NCBI RefSeq assembly: GCF_017833525.1
Contig: NZ_JAFICD010000009.1
Coordinates: forward strand, 186,001-250,000
Length of the DNA stretch: 64,000 nt
Reading direction: 5' to 3'
From: Duganella sp. 1411
GTDB lineage: Bacteria > Pseudomonadota > Gammaproteobacteria > Burkholderiales > Burkholderiaceae_D
The notes below the pieces were generated by a model, which saw only the letters and a program-made list of their open reading frames with translations, was not told where the DNA came from and did no database searches. This document shows positions 50,881 through 59,743 of the stretch, piece by piece. Numbering within the stretch: position 1 is the stretch's first letter; the number at the start of each line of letters is the position of its first letter. Both the position numbers and the translations under genes were made by a program.

Positions 50881-52770
50881 ATGAATTACGCTGACTTTTA
50901 TCGGCGCTCTATCGACACGCCCGAACAATTCTGGCAAGACGAAGCTGCGCTCATCGACTGGAACACGCCGTTCACGCAAGTGCTGGACTATTCGAAACCG
51001 CCGTTCGCCAAGTGGTTTGTCGGCGGGCGGACCAATCTGTGCCACAACGCGGTCGACCGCTGGTGCGCCACGCAAGGCGGCCAGCCGGCGCTGATCGCCA
51101 TCTCCACCGAGACCAACACGGAACGCAGCTATTGCTTCGACGAGCTGCAAGCCGAAACGCAACGCTGCGCGGCGATGATGCTGGCGCTGGGCGTTGGCCG
51201 CGGCGACCGCGTGTTGATCTACATGCCGATGATCGCCGAAGCGGCGATCGCCATGCTGGCCTGCGCCCGCATCGGCGCGATCCACTCGGTGGTGTTCGGC
51301 GGCTTCGCGGCCAACAGCCTGGCCAGCCGCATCGACGACGCCAAGCCGGTGCTCATCGTTTCTGCCGACGCCGGCTCGCGCAACGGCAAGCGGATACCCT
51401 ACAAGCCGCTGCTGGACGAGGCGATCTCGCTGGCCTCGGCCAAGCCGGCGCACGTGCTGCTGGTCGACCGCGGCCTGGCCGCCATGGAGCGCGTGGACGG
51501 CCGCGACGTCGACTACGCCGCCCTGCGCGCCGCGCATCTCGACGCGCGCGTGCCGGTGACGTGGCTCGAATCGAACGAGCCGTCGTACATCCTCTACACC
51601 TCCGGCACCACCGGCAAGCCGAAGGGCGTGCAGCGCGACGTCGGCGGTTACGCCGTGGCCCTGGCGTCTTCGATGAAGTACAACTTCTGCGCCAGGGCCG
51701 GGGAGACCTTCTTCGCCACGTCCGACATCGGCTGGGTGGTCGGCCACTCCTACATCGTCTATGGCCCGCTGATCGCGGGCATGGCGACCGTCATGTACGA
51801 AGGCTTGCCGATTTGCCCTGATCCCGGCGTCTGGTGGGGCATCGTCGAGAAATACAAGGTGACGCGCATGTTCTCGGCGCCGACGGCGATCCGTGTGCTG
51901 CGCAAGCAGCCGGCCGAATTCATGCGCAGGCACGATCTGTCCTCGCTGCGCGCGCTGTATCTGGCGGGCGAACCGCTCGATGAAACCACCTCGCAATGGA
52001 TCGCGGCGGAACTCGGTGTGCCCATCATCGACAATTACTGGCAAACCGAAACCGGCTGGCCGATCCTGTCGATCGCCAAGGGCGTCGAGGACCTGCCGAC
52101 GCGCCTCGGCAGCCCCGGCGTGGCGATGTATGGATACCGGGTCAAGCTGCTCAACGAATCGACCGGCGAGGAATGCGCCGTCAACGAGAAGGGGGTGGTG
52201 GTGATAGACGGCCCGCTGCCGCCGGGCTGCATGCAGACCGTGTACGGCGACGACCAGCGCTTCGTCGACACCTACTGGTCCACCTTCAGCGGCCGGACGG
52301 TGTACTCGACATTCGACTGGGGCGTGCGCGACGCCGACGGCTATTACTTCATCCTGGGCCGCACCGACGATGTGATCAACGTCGCCGGCCACCGGCTCGG
52401 CACGCGCGAGATCGAGGAGTCCATCTCCAGCCACGCCAACGTGTCGGAGGTGGCGGTGGTGGGCATGGCGGATAAACTCAAGGGGCAGGTGGCGATGGCC
52501 TTCGTCATCGTCAAGGACGCGGCGGGGATCGGCACCGACGAGGGCCGCCAGGCGCTCGAGCGCGAGATCATGGGCGTGGTCGACGGCCAACTGGGCGCGG
52601 TGGCGCGGCCGGCGCGGGTCTGCTTCGTGCCGCAACTGCCGAAGACGCGCTCGGGCAAGCTGCTGCGCCGCTCGATCCAGGCCATTTGCGATGGCCGCGA
52701 TCCGGGCGACCTGACGGCGATCGAGGACCCGGCCTCGTTGCAGCGGATACGCAGCGCGTTGCTGGCATGA
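50881..52770 (+). CDS. prpE: Propionate-CoA ligase
   Basis: A 629-residue ANL-superfamily enzyme activating propionate to propionyl-CoA through an acyl-adenylate. Motifs: phosphate loop YTSGTTGKPKGVQRDVGG, adenine region NYWQTETGWPI, STFDWGVRDADGYYFILG with GRTDDVINVAGHRLGTREIE, and the catalytic Lys in PKTRSGKLLRRSI. PrpE and acetyl-CoA synthetase share these; operon position and the shorter form favour PrpE. GGAGG lies just before the ATG. It is the last gene of the operon. Confidence 0.95.
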   Translation: MNYADFYRRSIDTPEQFWQDEAALIDWNTPFTQVLDYSKPPFAKWFVGGRTNLCHNAVDRWCATQGGQPALIAISTETNTERSYCFDELQAETQRCAAMMLALGVGRGDRVLIYMPMIAEAAIAMLACARIGAIHSVVFGGFAANSLASRIDDAKPVLIVSADAGSRNGKRIPYKPLLDEAISLASAKPAHVLLVDRGLAAMERVDGRDVDYAALRAAHLDARVPVTWLESNEPSYILYTSGTTGKPKGVQRDVGGYAVALASSMKYNFCARAGETFFATSDIGWVVGHSYIVYGPLIAGMATVMYEGLPICPDPGVWWGIVEKYKVTRMFSAPTAIRVLRKQPAEFMRRHDLSSLRALYLAGEPLDETTSQWIAAELGVPIIDNYWQTETGWPILSIAKGVEDLPTRLGSPGVAMYGYRVKLLNESTGEECAVNEKGVVVIDGPLPPGCMQTVYGDDQRFVDTYWSTFSGRTVYSTFDWGVRDADGYYFILGRTDDVINVAGHRLGTREIEESISSHANVSEVAVVGMADKLKGQVAMAFVIVKDAAGIGTDEGRQALEREIMGVVDGQLGAVARPARVCFVPQLPKTRSGKLLRRSIQAICDGRDPGDLTAIEDPASLQRIRSALLA

Positions 52771-52779
52771 TGGAAGTCG

Positions 52780-52828
52780 GTGCGCGGTGACGGCGAAGCT
52801 CGGACGCCGGCCGCGCACTGTCGTTTTT
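52780..52828 (+). terminator. Candidate rho-independent terminator of the prp operon
   Basis: GTGCGCGG (52780-52787) and CCGCGCAC (52811-52818) form an 8-bp stem with a 23-nt loop, followed by TGTCGTTTTT. It begins 10 nt after the prpE stop. Confidence 0.6.
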
Positions 52829-52900
52829 AAGAGCGCGAAACGAACGCGAAACGGGCGGTCCGGTGGCTAATGATGGCAATGTGGTTTATCATCTGCCAAC

Positions 52901-52939
52901 AATGCTGCCGACATGTAACGACCAAGGCGGCATTTTTTT
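52901..52939 (+). terminator. Terminator-like hairpin just upstream of the GGDEF/EAL gene
   Basis: AATGCTGCC and GGCGGCATT pair over 9 bp (one G-T) around a 16-nt loop, with seven T residues at 52933-52939. It ends 18 nt before the chosen ATG at 52958. It could be a second terminator for prp or a leader attenuator for the next gene. Confidence 0.6.
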
Positions 52940-52957
52940 CGGGTGCCCCTGGTGTAC

Positions 52958-55900
52958 ATGAATCGCGTTTCATCCCAAACTGACTCCGTCGCGGACGCCC
53001 TGGCGCTGATCGGCGTCCCCGCGTGCGCGTACGGCGCGCAGGACTTGGTGCTGGCGGCGAACGCGGAATTGATCGCCTTGCTCGAATGCGATCCGCGCGG
53101 TCAACCGGTCGCGGATCTGTTCGCGCGCCACGTGCGCGGCGCCAGCGTCGCGCGCCTGCGCGAGGCGGTGGCGGGCCAGTGTTGGGACAGCTGCCTGGTC
53201 TCGGCCAACGGCAGGTACATCGCCGTGCAGGTCTGGGCCAAACCGCTGCCGGACGCTGTCGAAGCGGGGGGCGGCACGATCGTCTTCCACGACCTCAGCG
53301 ACGTGCAGCGCTCGCAGCGCGCGTTGCGCAAGACGCTGCTCGAGCAGCAGGCCATCCTGGAGAACGCCGCCGTCGGCATCCTGTTCGGCAAGGACGGCCG
53401 CATCGCCGAATGTAATATCCGCTGCGCCGAGATGCTGGGCTACAGCCGCGAGGAGCTCGAGGGCGCGCCGAGCGTGATCGTCTATCCGAGCGAGGAGGAC
53501 TTCCTCAAACTGGGACGCGAGGCCGGGCCGCCGCTGGCGCAGGGCCTGCCGTTCAAAACGGAGCTGGTGTTGCGGCGCAAGGACGGCAGCACGTTCTGGG
53601 CGCGACTGTTCGGCCGCGCCATCGATACCATCCACACCAGCGAAGGCACGGTGTGGATCGTCGAGGACATCAACGAGCACCGCATCGACGAGGAAAAGCT
53701 GCGCCGCGCGCTGCTCGAGATGCAGGCGATCATGGAGGCGCAAAAGAAGAGCGAGGAAGCGGCCAGGCAGCTGCTGATGGAGCAGAAGGCGATCCTGGAC
53801 AACGCTTCGATCGGCATCCTGTTCAGCAAGGGCCAGATCGTCCGCAGCTGCAACCGGCGCATGGCCGAGATGTTCGGCTACGCCATCGAGGACATGGTGG
53901 GCATGCCGGCGGCCGAGCTGTTCCCGTCGCCGGAAAGATATCAGGCCTTCGCCGGGGAGGCGCGGGCGCGGCTCGACAACGGCAAACCGTACGAGAACGC
54001 GGCGTTCGAATTCCGGCGCAAGGATGGCGCCTTGTTCTGGTGCCGGGTGCGCGCCAACGCGATGAACGAGGTGAACACCGACGGCGGCGCCATCTGGATA
54101 CTGGAAGACGTGACCAGCACGCGCCAGACGCAGATGGAGGTGGAGGCGATCATGACCAACGCCTCGATGAGCATCCTGTTCACCAAGAACCGCATCATCA
54201 CGCGCTACAACCGCGGCTTCGGCGATATGTTCGGCTACCCGGGCGACACCGGCCTGGGCGTGCCCGGACGGGCGCTGTATCCGTCGCAGCAAGCGTACGA
54301 GCGGCTCGGCGCCGAGGCCTATCCCTATCTCTCGGTGGCAAAGCCATTCCAGACCGAGATCGAAATGCGGCGCGCCGACGACACCCGCCTGTGGGCGCAG
54401 TTGATCGGCTACGTGGTCAATCCGGCCGATCCGACCCAGGGCACCATCTGGGTCATCGAAGACCGCACCGAGCAAAAACGGGCCGAGGAGGCGCTGCGCA
54501 ACGCGCTGCTGGAGAACCAGGCGATCCTCGACAGCGCCGTGCTGGGCATCTCGGTGGTGGAGCGGGGACTCAACCTGCGCTGCAACGCCAAGATGGAGGA
54601 ACTGTTCGGCTACGGGCCCGGCGAAATGAACCACCTCAGCGTGCAGGCCTTCTACGCCGATCTGGACGCGTGGCAGGTGGCGCGCGCGGCGACGGCGCAG
54701 GACTTCCGCGCCGGCCGCGTCAACGTCGCCGAGTATCATCTGGTGCGCAAGGACGGCAGCCGGTTCTGGGCGCGGTTATCGGGCCGGCCGTTCGACCTGG
54801 CGCAGCCCGGCGGGCGCTCGGTGTGGCTGGTGGACGACATCACCGCGCGGCGCGAGGCCGCCGAAGCGGTGGTGCGCGCGCGCGACCAGCTGGAGGTGCG
54901 GGTGCTCGAACGCACGGCCGAACTGGCCGGCGCCAACGCGCTGCTGCAGGGCGAGATCGTCGAGCGCCGCCAGGCCGAGGCGCGCGTACACCACATGGCC
55001 TACCACGACAGCCTGACCGGCCTGCCGAACCGCGCGCTGCTGTCGGACCGGCTGGACCGCGCCATGCTGGCGGCGCAGCGCTCGCAGCGCCAGCTGGCGG
55101 TGATGTTCATCGACCTGGATCGCTTCAAGACCATCAACGATTCGCTGGGCCACATGACCGGCGACCAGCTGCTCAAGGAAGTGGCGAGCCGCTTGTGCCG
55201 CGCGGTGCGCGCCAGCGACACCGTGGCGCGGCTGGGCGGCGACGAGTTCGTGGTGCTGGTGCCGGGCATCGCCCACGACGAGGAGGCCAGCCAGGTGGCC
55301 GAGAAGATCATCCTGGCGCTGTCGGAGGGCTTCCCGCTGGAGGGGCGCAACCTGCACATCACGCCGTCCATCGGCATTTGCGTGTATCCGAACGACGGCG
55401 CCGACGTGGCGACCCTGATGCGACACGCCGACGCCGCCATGTACCACGCCAAGGCGAGCGGCAGGAATAATTACCAGTATTTCAAGGAGTCGATGAACCA
55501 GTCGGCGGCGCGCCACTTCGAGCTGGAATCGAGCCTGCGCGGCGCGCTGGCGCAGGATGAATTCATCCTGCACTTCCAGCCGATCATGGATATCGGCACG
55601 CGCCGCCTGCACGCGATGGAGGTGCTGCTGCGCTGGCGCCGCGACGACGCCGAGCTGGTGATGCCCGACAGCTTCATTCCGCTGATGGAGGAGAGCGGCT
55701 TGATCGTGCCGGTCGGCGAGTGGGTTATACGCCAAGCCTGCACGCAGAGCATGACGTGGCTGCGCGCCGGCCTGGCGCCGGTGCCGCTGGCGGTGAACTT
55801 GTCGCCGCGCCAGTTCATGCACCGCGGCCTGGTCGAATCGATCCGCCGCATCCTCGACGAGACGGGCATCGATCCATCGCTGCTCGAATTCGAGATCACC

Positions 55901-56293
55901 GAGACGGCGCTGATGCAGCACGGCGAACACACGCTCGATGTCCTGGGCCAGATCAACGCGATGGGCATCCGCCTGTCGATCGACGATTTCGGCACCGGCT
56001 ATTCCAGCCTGGCCTACCTGAAGCGCTTCCCTGTCAAGAAGATCAAGATCGACCGCGCCTTCATCAAGGACCTGGAGGACAGCGCCGAGGACCGCGCCAT
56101 CGTGGCGGCGATCATCGCGCTGTCGGACAGCCTGCAGCTGTCGGTGGTGGCGGAAGGGGTGGAGACGGAGGAACAGTACGCCCTGCTGCAGCGCAACGGC
56201 TGCCAGTTCGCGCAGGGCTATCTGTTCTCGCCGCCGGTGCCGCATGCGACGGCCCAGCTGCTGCTGCCGCGGCCCCAGGCCGCGGTGGGCTAG
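52958..56293 (+). CDS. Multi-PAS GGDEF/EAL cyclic-di-GMP protein
   Basis: A 1111-residue soluble protein with no membrane segments. A short N-terminal region and about five PAS-type modules (~10-115, 128-245, 273-390, 395-510, 518-635) repeat openings such as QAILENAAVGILF and KAILDNASIGILF. A coiled coil (~640-680, RARDQLEVRVLERTAEL) leads to GGDEF (~690-845) and EAL (~855-1105). GGDEF is intact (from 760) with an I-site RASD five residues before it. The EAL site has Glu888 in EVLLRW, with NLSPRQF, DDFGTGYSSLAYL, KIDRAFIKDL and AEGVETEEQ. Both activities look possible. ATG 52958 is chosen; GTG 52943 is an alternative. Confidence 0.92.
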   Translation: MNRVSSQTDSVADALALIGVPACAYGAQDLVLAANAELIALLECDPRGQPVADLFARHVRGASVARLREAVAGQCWDSCLVSANGRYIAVQVWAKPLPDAVEAGGGTIVFHDLSDVQRSQRALRKTLLEQQAILENAAVGILFGKDGRIAECNIRCAEMLGYSREELEGAPSVIVYPSEEDFLKLGREAGPPLAQGLPFKTELVLRRKDGSTFWARLFGRAIDTIHTSEGTVWIVEDINEHRIDEEKLRRALLEMQAIMEAQKKSEEAARQLLMEQKAILDNASIGILFSKGQIVRSCNRRMAEMFGYAIEDMVGMPAAELFPSPERYQAFAGEARARLDNGKPYENAAFEFRRKDGALFWCRVRANAMNEVNTDGGAIWILEDVTSTRQTQMEVEAIMTNASMSILFTKNRIITRYNRGFGDMFGYPGDTGLGVPGRALYPSQQAYERLGAEAYPYLSVAKPFQTEIEMRRADDTRLWAQLIGYVVNPADPTQGTIWVIEDRTEQKRAEEALRNALLENQAILDSAVLGISVVERGLNLRCNAKMEELFGYGPGEMNHLSVQAFYADLDAWQVARAATAQDFRAGRVNVAEYHLVRKDGSRFWARLSGRPFDLAQPGGRSVWLVDDITARREAAEAVVRARDQLEVRVLERTAELAGANALLQGEIVERRQAEARVHHMAYHDSLTGLPNRALLSDRLDRAMLAAQRSQRQLAVMFIDLDRFKTINDSLGHMTGDQLLKEVASRLCRAVRASDTVARLGGDEFVVLVPGIAHDEEASQVAEKIILALSEGFPLEGRNLHITPSIGICVYPNDGADVATLMRHADAAMYHAKASGRNNYQYFKESMNQSAARHFELESSLRGALAQDEFILHFQPIMDIGTRRLHAMEVLLRWRRDDAELVMPDSFIPLMEESGLIVPVGEWVIRQACTQSMTWLRAGLAPVPLAVNLSPRQFMHRGLVESIRRILDETGIDPSLLEFEITETALMQHGEHTLDVLGQINAMGIRLSIDDFGTGYSSLAYLKRFPVKKIKIDRAFIKDLEDSAEDRAIVAAIIALSDSLQLSVVAEGVETEEQYALLQRNGCQFAQGYLFSPPVPHATAQLLLPRPQAAVG

Positions 56294-56310
56294 GTCGCGG
56301 AGGCCGCCGG

Positions 56311-57075
56311 TCAGTCCAGCGTGGCGATCACCGGCGCGTGGTCGGACGGCTGCTCCAGCTTGCGCGGCGCGCGGTCGATGACGCAGGCGCTGCAGCGCGC
56401 CACCAGCGCCGGCGACAGCAGGATGTGGTCGATGCGCAGGCCTTTGTTGAGGCGGAAGCCCAGGCCGCGGTAGTCCCACCAGCTGAACGATTTTTCCGGC
56501 TGCTCGAACAGGCGGTAGGCGTCGGCCAGGCCGATGTCGAGCAGGCGGGCCAGGGCCGCGCGTTCCTTTTCGGAAACGTGCACCATGCCCTCCCAGGCGG
56601 CCGGATCGTGGACGTCGCGGTCCTCGGGGGCGATGTTGTAGTCGCCGACGACGGCCAGTTGCGGGTGCCGGGCGGCCTCCTCGCTGATCCAGTCGTGGAA
56701 CGCCGACAGCCAGCCGAGTTTGTATTCGTATTTCTCGGAGCCAACGCTCTGGCCGTTCGGGACGTAGGCGCAGACCACGCGCACGCCGTCGATGGTGGCG
56801 GCCAGGATGCGCTGCTGCGGATCGTCGAAGCGGGGATTGTTCTTCACCACGTCGGTGATCGGCAGCTTCGACAAAATGGCGACGCCGTTGTAGGTTTTTT
56901 GCCCGCTGTACACAACATGATAGCCTGCGGCTTCAATAATGTTAGCCGGAAACTTGTCATCGGTTAATTTTGTTTCTTGCAAACAGAGCACGTCTGTTGG
57001 ATTTTCCCATAACCAATTCATAACGTGCGGCAGTCTTACGTTCAGTGAGTTAACATTCCATGTGGCTAATTTCAT
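56311..57075 (-). CDS. xthA: Exodeoxyribonuclease III
   Basis: A 254-residue AP endonuclease/3'-exonuclease for base excision repair. Endonuclease/exonuclease/phosphatase motifs: ATWNVNSLNVR, the metal-ligand Glu34 in CLQETKL, VVGDYNIAPEDRDVHDP, and the catalytic His in PSDHAPVIATLD. KSFSWWDYRG and GLRIDHILLSP are typical of XthA. It converges on the GGDEF/EAL gene with a 17-nt gap. Confidence 0.95.
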   Translation of the reverse strand: MKLATWNVNSLNVRLPHVMNWLWENPTDVLCLQETKLTDDKFPANIIEAAGYHVVYSGQKTYNGVAILSKLPITDVVKNNPRFDDPQQRILAATIDGVRVVCAYVPNGQSVGSEKYEYKLGWLSAFHDWISEEAARHPQLAVVGDYNIAPEDRDVHDPAAWEGMVHVSEKERAALARLLDIGLADAYRLFEQPEKSFSWWDYRGLGFRLNKGLRIDHILLSPALVARCSACVIDRAPRKLEQPSDHAPVIATLD

Positions 57076-57490
57076 CGTGGCTCAGTATCCTTGCGGGTTT
57101 GGTAGGGGAGATGCGTGAATGAAACACATCTTACCGTAACTTGATTTAACAGATGAGCTTGTCTAAATGTCGTGTTTTATAAAAAAACATGAAATAGAAC
57201 TTCGCAAGAGTGGTGGCAAGGCATAAAATGTTGCGAAAAGTGTGAAATAAAAAAATAATTGCTACATTTGTCTCATAGTTGTCAAAATTGTACTTCAATA
57301 CGAGACAGAATGGCAAAAGAGAAATATACTGATACAAATTAACGGAAAACTAGTGTTTCCAAACAGCAACCACAAAATAGCAAGAGTCGCGTATATTATT
57401 TATTGTGAGGCTGCAATAAGTGATACTATACGGAAATAACTTGTAGTTTTAACAGTGAATTGCGCGTAGCGCATTTACAAAGGAATCGAA
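57076..57490. other. AT-rich intergenic island (415 bp)
   Basis: The stretch is roughly one third GC by eye, against about two thirds in flanking genes, with A/T runs at 57179-57190 and 57247-57259. I find no convincing gene; a 63-residue minus-strand frame (57146-57337) is composed of low-complexity Phe/Tyr/Ile-rich sequence. It separates xthA from a small plus-strand gene and probably holds both promoters. Confidence 0.7.
57403..57430 (+). promoter_or_regulatory. Possible sigma-70 promoter of the small hypothetical gene
   Basis: TTGTGA at 57403-57408 and the overlapping TACTAT/CTATAC at 57424-57431 allow 15-17 nt spacing. A small hairpin (TGCGC/GCGCA, 57461-57473) lies between it and the ribosome binding site AAAGGA. 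Confidence 0.35.
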
Positions 57491-57916
57491 ATGCGAACTG
57501 CATTTGAGGCATGGGCACAGCGCGACGGACATATCGTTCGCCGCCGTGAAGATAAGCCAGAAGAGTATCTGGTCTTTGAAACGCAGCGTCGCTGGGTGAT
57601 CTGGCAAGCGGCACTGGAACATGGCAAAACGCCGGGCGGGCGCAAGACCGCCGCGCAAAAGGAGGCGGCCGCCGCCGAAAAGCGCGCAGCGGAAGCGCTG
57701 CAACGTCCACCGGCCATCAATTCCGACGAGGCCGCCGTGCGCAACCAAGTGTTGAACGAGGTGCTGGACGCGTTCTCCACCTTGGGCGGCGAGCGCGGCA
57801 TGGACGATATCCTGAAAGTGGTGCAGGGCCTGAAGAAGAAGCAGCAGGAGCAGGCGCAGGACAAGGTCGAGGAACGCGTGGCCAAGTCGTCGTCGCCGGT
57901 TCGTCAGAACGCCTGA
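57491..57916 (+). CDS. Conserved-looking small hypothetical protein
   Basis: A 141-residue hydrophilic protein, not recognised. The N-terminal ~45 residues (MRTAFEAWAQRDGHIVRRRE ... QRRWVIWQAALEHG) form a compact, Trp-rich block. A Lys/Ala/Glu-rich segment (~50-70) and a C-terminal coiled-coil-like helix (DDILKVVQGLKKKQQEQAQD) follow. There is no signal peptide or membrane helix. AAAGGA 7 nt before the ATG and high-GC codons support translation. The DUF1653-like gene begins 9 nt downstream. A cytoplasmic nucleic-acid or phage-related role is conceivable, unproven. Confidence 0.75.
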   Translation: MRTAFEAWAQRDGHIVRRREDKPEEYLVFETQRRWVIWQAALEHGKTPGGRKTAAQKEAAAAEKRAAEALQRPPAINSDEAAVRNQVLNEVLDAFSTLGGERGMDDILKVVQGLKKKQQEQAQDKVEERVAKSSSPVRQNA

Positions 57917-57925
57917 CCGGCGGGC

Positions 57926-58117
57926 ATGACACGCTTCCGGCATTACAAGGGCGGCCTCTACGAGCTGGTGTGCGAGGCCACCCTGGAGTCCGACCTGAGC
58001 ACCATGATCGTTTATCGGGCGTCCGACGGATCCATCTGGGCGCGGCCGAAAGACGTGTTTTTTCAACTCATCGAGGTCGATGGCGTAAAAGTGCAACGCT
58101 TTACGCCGCTTGATTGA
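57926..58117 (+). CDS. DUF1653 domain protein
   Basis: A 63-residue protein that resembles DUF1653: RFRHYKGGLYELVCEATLES opens with the family's H-Y-K-G-G-x-Y-E, followed by MIVYRASDGSIWARPKDVFF. The family is a small SH3-like fold of unknown function, usually ~70 residues. It follows the hypothetical gene by 9 nt and probably shares its transcript. No strong ribosome binding site is visible. Confidence 0.85.
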   Translation: MTRFRHYKGGLYELVCEATLESDLSTMIVYRASDGSIWARPKDVFFQLIEVDGVKVQRFTPLD

Positions 58118-58176
58118 GCGAATCAATCCGCGTCCGGCTTGCTACACTGCGTCTGTATCTACTTTAGAGGCAGACT

Positions 58177-58626
58177 ATGTTCCTCCGTCCCGTCGCCACG
58201 GGCGCCGCGCTGCTGGCCTTGCTGGCCGGCGCCGGCTGCGCGTCCCTGACCGAATCGAACCAACAAAACGTGCTGGTGCAGACCGTGCTCGATCACCGCG
58301 AGATCGGCGGCGTTGGCTGCGTGTTGTACAACGATGTCGGCAAATGGTTCGTCACCACGCCGGCGCGCGTGACCCTGCGCAAGAGCGCCGCGCCGCTGCG
58401 CATCGATTGCCAGAAAGAGGGCGCGGCCTGGGCCTATGAGAAGGTCGACTCCAAGGCGAACGGTAATTTGTGGGGCAATGTCATTTTGACGGCGGGCGTC
58501 GGCTATGTCATCGACCGCAACACCGGCGCCGGCTACGATTATCCGTCGACGCTGACGGTGCTGATGCGGCCGGCCGTCGAGCGCGACGACGGACCGCCGC
58601 CGGCCGCCGGCGTGACCTTGTACTGA
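58177..58626 (+). CDS. Putative lipoprotein of unknown function
   Basis: A 149-residue exported protein. Signal peptide 1-20 ends LLAGAG before Cys21; the -3 residue is Gly, so the lipobox is non-standard. AGAGG lies 7 nt before the ATG. The mature part (VLDHREIGGVGCVLYNDVGK ... PLRIDCQKEGAAW) is beta-rich with two Cys that could pair, and GNVILTAGVGYVIDRNTGAG is a glycine-rich hydrophobic turn seen in some small envelope lipoproteins. I do not recognise a characterised family. Confidence 0.75.
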   Translation: MFLRPVATGAALLALLAGAGCASLTESNQQNVLVQTVLDHREIGGVGCVLYNDVGKWFVTTPARVTLRKSAAPLRIDCQKEGAAWAYEKVDSKANGNLWGNVILTAGVGYVIDRNTGAGYDYPSTLTVLMRPAVERDDGPPPAAGVTLY

Positions 58627-58696
58627 CCGTCGCGCGCTCCAGGGGATGCGACTGGTTCAGGTTAAAATATGACGATCGTCATTGATTGGGGTGGCC

Positions 58697-59593
58697 ATGT
58701 TGGAACAGTTTCAGCGCAGTCGCATCGATGTCGGGGGCGTGACGATCAACCTGCGGCACGGGGGAAGCGGGCCGCCCTTGTTGCTGCTGCACGGTTTTCC
58801 GCAGACCCATCTGATCTGGCGCGGCGTCGCCGACCGGCTGGCGCGCGAGTTCACGCTGGTGATGCCGGACCTGCGCGGTTACGGCGACTCCTCCAAGCCG
58901 CCCGGCGATGCCGATCACGGCAATTATTCGAAACGCCGCATGGCGCTGGACATGGTGGAGTTGATGCGGGCGCTGGGCATGCGGCGTTTCCACCTCTGCG
59001 GCCACGACCGGGGCGGGCGCGTTGCGCACCGGCTCGCGCTCGATCATCCGGAGGCGGTCGAGCGGCTGATGCTGATCGATATTTCGCCCACCGAGACCAT
59101 GTATGCGGCGACCGACCGGCGTTTCGCGACGCTGTACTACCACTGGTTCATGCTGATCCAGCCGGCGCCGCTGCCCGAGACGCTGATCGGCAACAGCGCG
59201 CGCTTTTATCTGGAGCATACATTGGGTGGTTGGGGATCGCAGGGGGCGCCGTGGATGGACCAGGCGGTGCGCGACGAGTATGCGCGCTGTTTTTGCACGC
59301 CGCAGGCGATACATGCGGCGTGCGAGGATTACCGGGCGGCCGCCGGCATCGATCTGGAACACGACGCGCAGGATGGATGGAAGCGGATCGCGGCGCCGAC
59401 GCGGGTGGTGTGGGGAAGCGATGGGGTGGTGGGGCGGCTGTTCGAGCCGCTGGCCGATTGGCAGCGCAAGTGCGCGTTGCCGGTCGCCGGACGCGTGCTG
59501 CCGGCCGGGCATTTCATTCCGGAGCAGGTGCCGGATTTGCTGGCGGCGGAAATGCTGGCGCATTTCCGGGCCGATGCTGTTGGCGGCTCATAG
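58697..59593 (+). CDS. Alpha/beta hydrolase resembling fluoroacetate/haloacetate dehalogenase
   Basis: A 298-residue cytoplasmic hydrolase. The Asp-type nucleophile Asp104 sits in LCGHDRGGRVAHRLALDHP, with Arg105 and Arg108 where fluoroacetate dehalogenase has its carboxylate-binding pair. His149-Trp150 (YYHWF) and Tyr212 (CEDYRA) match its halide pocket. Asp128 and His272 (PAGHFIPEQ) complete the triad. Related epoxide hydrolases also have an Asp nucleophile but lack this pocket set. ATG 58697 is chosen over TTG 58682. It is a single gene bounded by REP-like elements. Confidence 0.85.
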   Translation: MLEQFQRSRIDVGGVTINLRHGGSGPPLLLLHGFPQTHLIWRGVADRLAREFTLVMPDLRGYGDSSKPPGDADHGNYSKRRMALDMVELMRALGMRRFHLCGHDRGGRVAHRLALDHPEAVERLMLIDISPTETMYAATDRRFATLYYHWFMLIQPAPLPETLIGNSARFYLEHTLGGWGSQGAPWMDQAVRDEYARCFCTPQAIHAACEDYRAAAGIDLEHDAQDGWKRIAAPTRVVWGSDGVVGRLFEPLADWQRKCALPVAGRVLPAGHFIPEQVPDLLAAEMLAHFRADAVGGS

Positions 59594-59740
59594 ATGGCGG
59601 ATTACGGCGTTCCGCCTAATCCGCCCTACGTGAATCCGTGGTTTCGGCGCATTCGCGGCTTCGGCCAGCGGCGCTCGTGAATTCTGAATCACGTAGGGCG
59701 GATTAGCGCAGCGTAATCCGCCATGGGCCGCCAACGGCTC
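59594..59740. repeat. Two REP-like elements in opposite orientation, copies A6 and A7
   Basis: A6 (59594-59631, plus orientation) reads GGCGGATTACGGCGTTCC, then GCCTAATCCGCCCTACGT. A7 (59691-59724, minus orientation) reads ACGTAGGGCGGATTAGCG, then CAGCGTAATCCGCC, with the flank GCCAACGGCTC. About 60 bp of unrelated sequence lies between. The unit separates the convergent dehalogenase-like and pepA genes and overlaps the latter's 3' flank. Confidence 0.85.
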
Positions 59741-59743
59741 CGA

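Noticed and set aside
49531..52818. A 1095-codon minus-strand open frame opposite prpF and prpE
   Set aside because: prpF and prpE have clear motifs, starts and operon position; the opposite frame is low-complexity.
52771..52957. A cyclic-di-GMP riboswitch upstream of the GGDEF/EAL gene
   Set aside because: No GEMM-type conserved segments could be found; only hairpins with T-runs are visible.
57146..57337. A 63-residue minus-strand gene in the AT-rich gap
   Set aside because: Composition is low-complexity and Phe/Tyr/Ile/Leu-rich as expected from AT-rich DNA, without a ribosome binding site.
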